This document shows, piece by piece, positions 61,116-64,000 of a stretch of 64,000 nucleotides of DNA; positions within the stretch are counted from its first letter, which is position 1, and each line of letters starts with the position of its first letter. Made by a program: the position numbers and the translations under genes. The stretch spans positions 1 through 64,000 of the forward strand of contig WEDG01003327.1 of the NCBI GenBank assembly GCA_017591395.1. The letters run 5' to 3'. Below the pieces are notes generated by a model that did not search any database, had not been told where the DNA came from, and saw only the letters and a list, made by a program, of their open reading frames with translations. Origin of the DNA: Schistocephalus solidus. Its lineage: Eukaryota > Platyhelminthes > Cestoda > Diphyllobothriidea > Diphyllobothriidae.

Positions 61116-61439
61116 CTAGGTTTGGAAAATTGGAGAGGTTGTTAGTAGAGCTGAGACTACCACAACAGTGGCCTCATTTTGGGCTGAAACTAGGTTTGTG
61201 CGGAACCTACATTGTTTCAGCAAAAACAAGGGTCTGACTGAAACAGATTTTTTGTGCTACTGACGATTCGGAGGGCCTGGTCGCCTCGCCATCTTCAAAG
61301 CGCTAGATGCAAATGGCTTTAACAGCTGATCAGCCTGGATCTGATGAATTGTTTTCTTCTGTCTCTATCATGATATTTTGATATTCACTTGCATTACGAA
61401 TCATCAGCTTTCTTTGACGGATGCTCACCGATCAGATAC

Positions 61440-61600
61440 AGGGCTAGCTCGTCCCGTACTGCATTGGGTCTCACTCTCGAGCCCCGCCAACAGCCGCACA
61501 GCAACTAGTCGTAAAGGCAGATGAACAGTGCCGACAAAGACCAGGGAGGCGGGAATGGTCATTGCTGGGTCATTAGCCATTCGTCTTTACTACAACTAGC
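61440..61600 (-). repeat. degenerate hammerhead-type SINE
   Basis: GACAAAGACCAGGGAGGCGG and AATGGTCATTGCTGGGTCAT (plus strand) are the inverted, decayed SINE 3' part. The flank CTCTCGAGCCCCGCCA recurs at 63936-63951. Confidence 0.6.
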
Positions 61601-61724
61601 CGCTGTGCAGCTGCCGGCGGAGCTCAAGTATGAGCTCCATGGCAGGACGGTACGAGTGAGTTCCGGTAGCGACCGGGGAGCCCTGGTTAAGGAATATCAA
61701 TATTCCCGATATAAATCGGCAAGA

Positions 61725-61900
61725 CAACGAGCCCGTGGCTTAATGGTTAGAGTATTGAATATCTGATCAACAGGTCGCCAGTTCGAACCTCGAGTGGGAC
61801 ACCACTTGGGATTGGGTATGACGGGCTGATGACGGCTATTCAGCCAGAAATGGCCATTCCAGTCTCCCCTGTGTTTGTCAGCATTGTTCATCAACCATCA
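61725..61900 (+). repeat. tRNA-derived SINE with hammerhead motif, best copy
   Basis: TGGCTTAATGG (61736-61746) is a good A box and AGTTCGAACCT (61780-61790) a good B box, in tRNA spacing, so Pol III transcription is plausible. The body GATTGGGTATGACGGGCTGA leads into the hammerhead motif and the element ends near GTGTTTGTCAGC. Acceptor-stem pairing is poor, as expected for a SINE. Confidence 0.82.
61820..61864 (+). ncRNA. hammerhead ribozyme-like motif, copy 3
   Basis: GACGGG, core CTGATGA (61826-61832), helix II GGCT-ATTC-AGCC, GAAA (61847-61850), TGGCCATT and CCAGTC (61859-61864). Helix I has one G-A mismatch here. The helix II loop differs from copies 1 and 2 while the stem is kept. Confidence 0.6.
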
Positions 61901-63890
61901 GCTTATTGGAGAGTGGATGAACCTTTGTGGCGGTTGTTCGGTCTGATCACTCTTTTGTTTCTCATTGTGTTAATTCCTTTTGGGGCTTTTGGATTGTTTT
62001 TCTTAAGTTTAATATGACTATCCTTTGCTGGTCTTCGTGTACATAACTTTATGAACCACAGGAAGTAAAGTCTGCACGCCATTGATGTGTGGTTTTGCTG
62101 TCCGGTTCGATAAAACTACCCACATTAGAAGTCTCCAACCTCGGGCACGCGATCCAAACCCAGGTTCACATGTTATTGAACAAACGGTCCGATACCATCT
62201 GCGTTGCGATGAGTAATACTAGGCTGAGTGTAAGTGACGCTCATCAATATATATTAATCAAAACCTAGCCTGACCTCTTAGGTAATTTTCTGATTATTGA
62301 GTGCTGCCCACAATGCGGCTACCCGCGAGGACGGCAAGTAAACACGAGGGACAAAACGCAATCCTTCCTGTCCCATCTAGCAATCAGACACGTTTAAATG
62401 GAAAGCCTTATTTTAGCTACCATTGACCGGTGGAAAAACACCCTGGGGGACTTTCCATAACATAGCATAGGGATCATGGCAGGAAATCCAAGATAGTTAA
62501 TGCATCCGGCAAATATCATGTCGGGTTTCTTGTTGCGTTTACAACCCTCTCCAGCACCCAGTGTAACCCATTAATCAAAACCCGATTCCTAAAATTATTG
62601 TTTCAAAAGAACTGAAAGTTAGTCCATGTGCATGATCCCTCCCTTAAACAAATAAAAATAGTAAATACCTAGAAGCTGAATACTGCTCAATTAACTAACT
62701 AAATAAAGGCTACTGCAGGAACGTACCCAGCGGCCAAGTCAAACACTCTGGTTCTTTGTCCTGAAGTTAAGGATAGACTGCGTCCTTCAGACTTCTTCTG
62801 AGTGCATTCTCACGATCACTCCTTCCTCTGGAACAGGTTATATTAGTCGAACAGCTAGGCACCAATCAAAATGAAGGCACGTGCACAACCCTGTTTGGCC
62901 AAAGTAAGGCATGGGAAAGTCCAGCTCTGGGGGGCAGTTTTGGCCCGCCGGGTTGACAACGACCACTGGATAGCCGTACGAAGAACCGGCGAGATACTGA
63001 AACATCCCCCACGCAAGCGGATACTTTTTACGATAGAGGCGGGGACCGCATGATTATCCATCAAAGCTTGTGTTCACAGAAGTTGTTTTTTTCAAACCCT
63101 GCAGCTACCTTGGCCCAAGTTGAGTCCCATATTATCTTGCCCGCAGCTTACCACATCGCATTACGCCGAAAAAAAACACAAGCAAAACCTACAGGTTCAT
63201 TCACCACCTGCCTCCTGTTTTAAATTTTTTTATAATTCTCTACCGATCTGACGATTGCCGACTTTGACTTCTCCTATGCTTACGCGAACAGCATTGCTGA
63301 GCTGTAAATTATCGCTTAAGGAAATCGAGTGTCCGCAGGTAAGTGAATTTCAGAATCCTCTTCACCATATTGCAAGTAAAAGTCTAATATCTTCCTTCAA
63401 GACAAAAATAGGAGGATCATTCGCCGTTTAATGCCAGATAACGTTTCTTCACGCTCTCCAGAGTGAAAATTGGGGTACGCGACCAAAGCAACTGGATCTG
63501 TTTGCACAACCTACCATATGTCTTCGGATGGCACCATGAAATTATTTTACAGATCGAAACAACACGGAAACAGAACTCGGGAAATGTTAATTAATACGCT
63601 GACCAACGAAATGATCGTTTTAATCTTGTTTGTCCTAAGTGTCGTTAGCTAAAGATGAACAGGCTGGAATAAAAAAAACGTGAGTCCGTCACCTTAGGCA
63701 GCTGAAAGCATGAAGCGTCCACACGTGACCGAACACCCTTCGATTTGCCTGGTAATTGGAACTGAGTGCAGACTAGAAGACTGGCACTGCGCCCTGAATA
63801 GAAGTAGAACAGTTGAGCGTTACCATCGATACCGCTGCACCCGACGACCTCTTATAAGGTTAACCATAGCATGTTGTGGGTCAGAGTAAT
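61901..63890. other. unassigned DNA
   Basis: Presumed intron or intergenic sequence upstream of the membrane-protein exon. No exon of that gene could be recognised; short ORFs such as 62871-63053 show no family resemblance. Confidence 0.4.
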
Positions 63891-63894
63891 GATA

Positions 63895-64000
63895 ATGTCA
63901 TGGGACATGCTCGTCCCTTAGTGCCTTTCGGCTCGCTCTCGAGCCCCGCCAGCAGTTGCACAAAGACTAGGTGGACTGGACTGATCATTTGTTGTCAGCC
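63895..64000 (-). repeat. partial hammerhead-type SINE region at window end
   Basis: GGACATGCTCGTCCC and CTCTCGAGCCCCGCCAGCAG repeat the flank at 61446-61500, and the end GACTGGACTGATCATTTGTT resembles the decayed inverted SINE. The copy is cut by the window edge. Confidence 0.5.

Overview
This is a eukaryotic window with the look of a flatworm genome, most likely a diphyllobothriidean tapeworm (Spirometra, Dibothriocephalus or Schistocephalus type). That placement is an inference. It rests on the dense non-LTR retrotransposons, the style of the endonuclease/reverse-transcriptase pol ending in C2H2 fingers, the large repeat-filled introns mixed with tiny ones, and tRNA-derived SINEs carrying a hammerhead-like motif as in schistosomes. 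Most long ORFs in the window are retrotransposon fragments or chance frames. Two host genes can be supported.

Layout. 1-12600 is a retrotransposon graveyard: CR1-like LINEs in both orientations, including an old copy with recognisable ORF1 and ORF2 (about 3590-7895) and an inverted pair of LINE halves (1-905 and 8067-8960). 13650-17450 is a degenerate RTE-type LINE on the minus strand. 18704-43126 (+) is one host gene, the cap-1 mRNA 2'-O-methyltransferase CMTR1. It can be rebuilt as 17 exons giving about 860 residues, with G-patch, FtsJ-type methyltransferase and guanylyltransferase-like regions and all four expected catalytic residues. Two junctions need introns of 53 and 37 nt (or frameshifts). 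Its introns hold an RTE fragment, SINEs, a (CAC)n tract and, antisense in the 9.4-kb intron, a nearly intact 5.8-kb LINE (32975-38774) with an 11-bp target-site duplication.

That LINE (called ZF-LINE here) encodes an APE-type endonuclease, a reverse transcriptase and a C-terminal array of five C2H2-like fingers. Its stop codon lies in a perfect 10-bp hairpin, and its 1.3-kb 3' tail is built of diverged repeat units. The tail also occurs alone, in both orientations, at many sites (19265-20610, 22385-22700, 38930-39500, 43240-43440, 43888-45320, 45640-46350, 58400-58720).

52017-61115 (-) holds the last two exons of an unidentified single-pass membrane protein gene. Its 8.5-kb intron contains a striking repeat complex: hammerhead-bearing SINEs in inverted arrangement, a foldback array of 232-bp units with AT tracts, and a second ZF-LINE (53323-57340) inserted in one of those units with a 14-bp target-site duplication. 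The pol core of that copy is inverted relative to both of its ends. The right end (57742-64000) is intronic or intergenic sequence with another LINE fragment, a (TC)n tract, a telomere-like degenerate repeat and more SINE copies, one of them (61725-61900) with a clear tRNA head and hammerhead motif.
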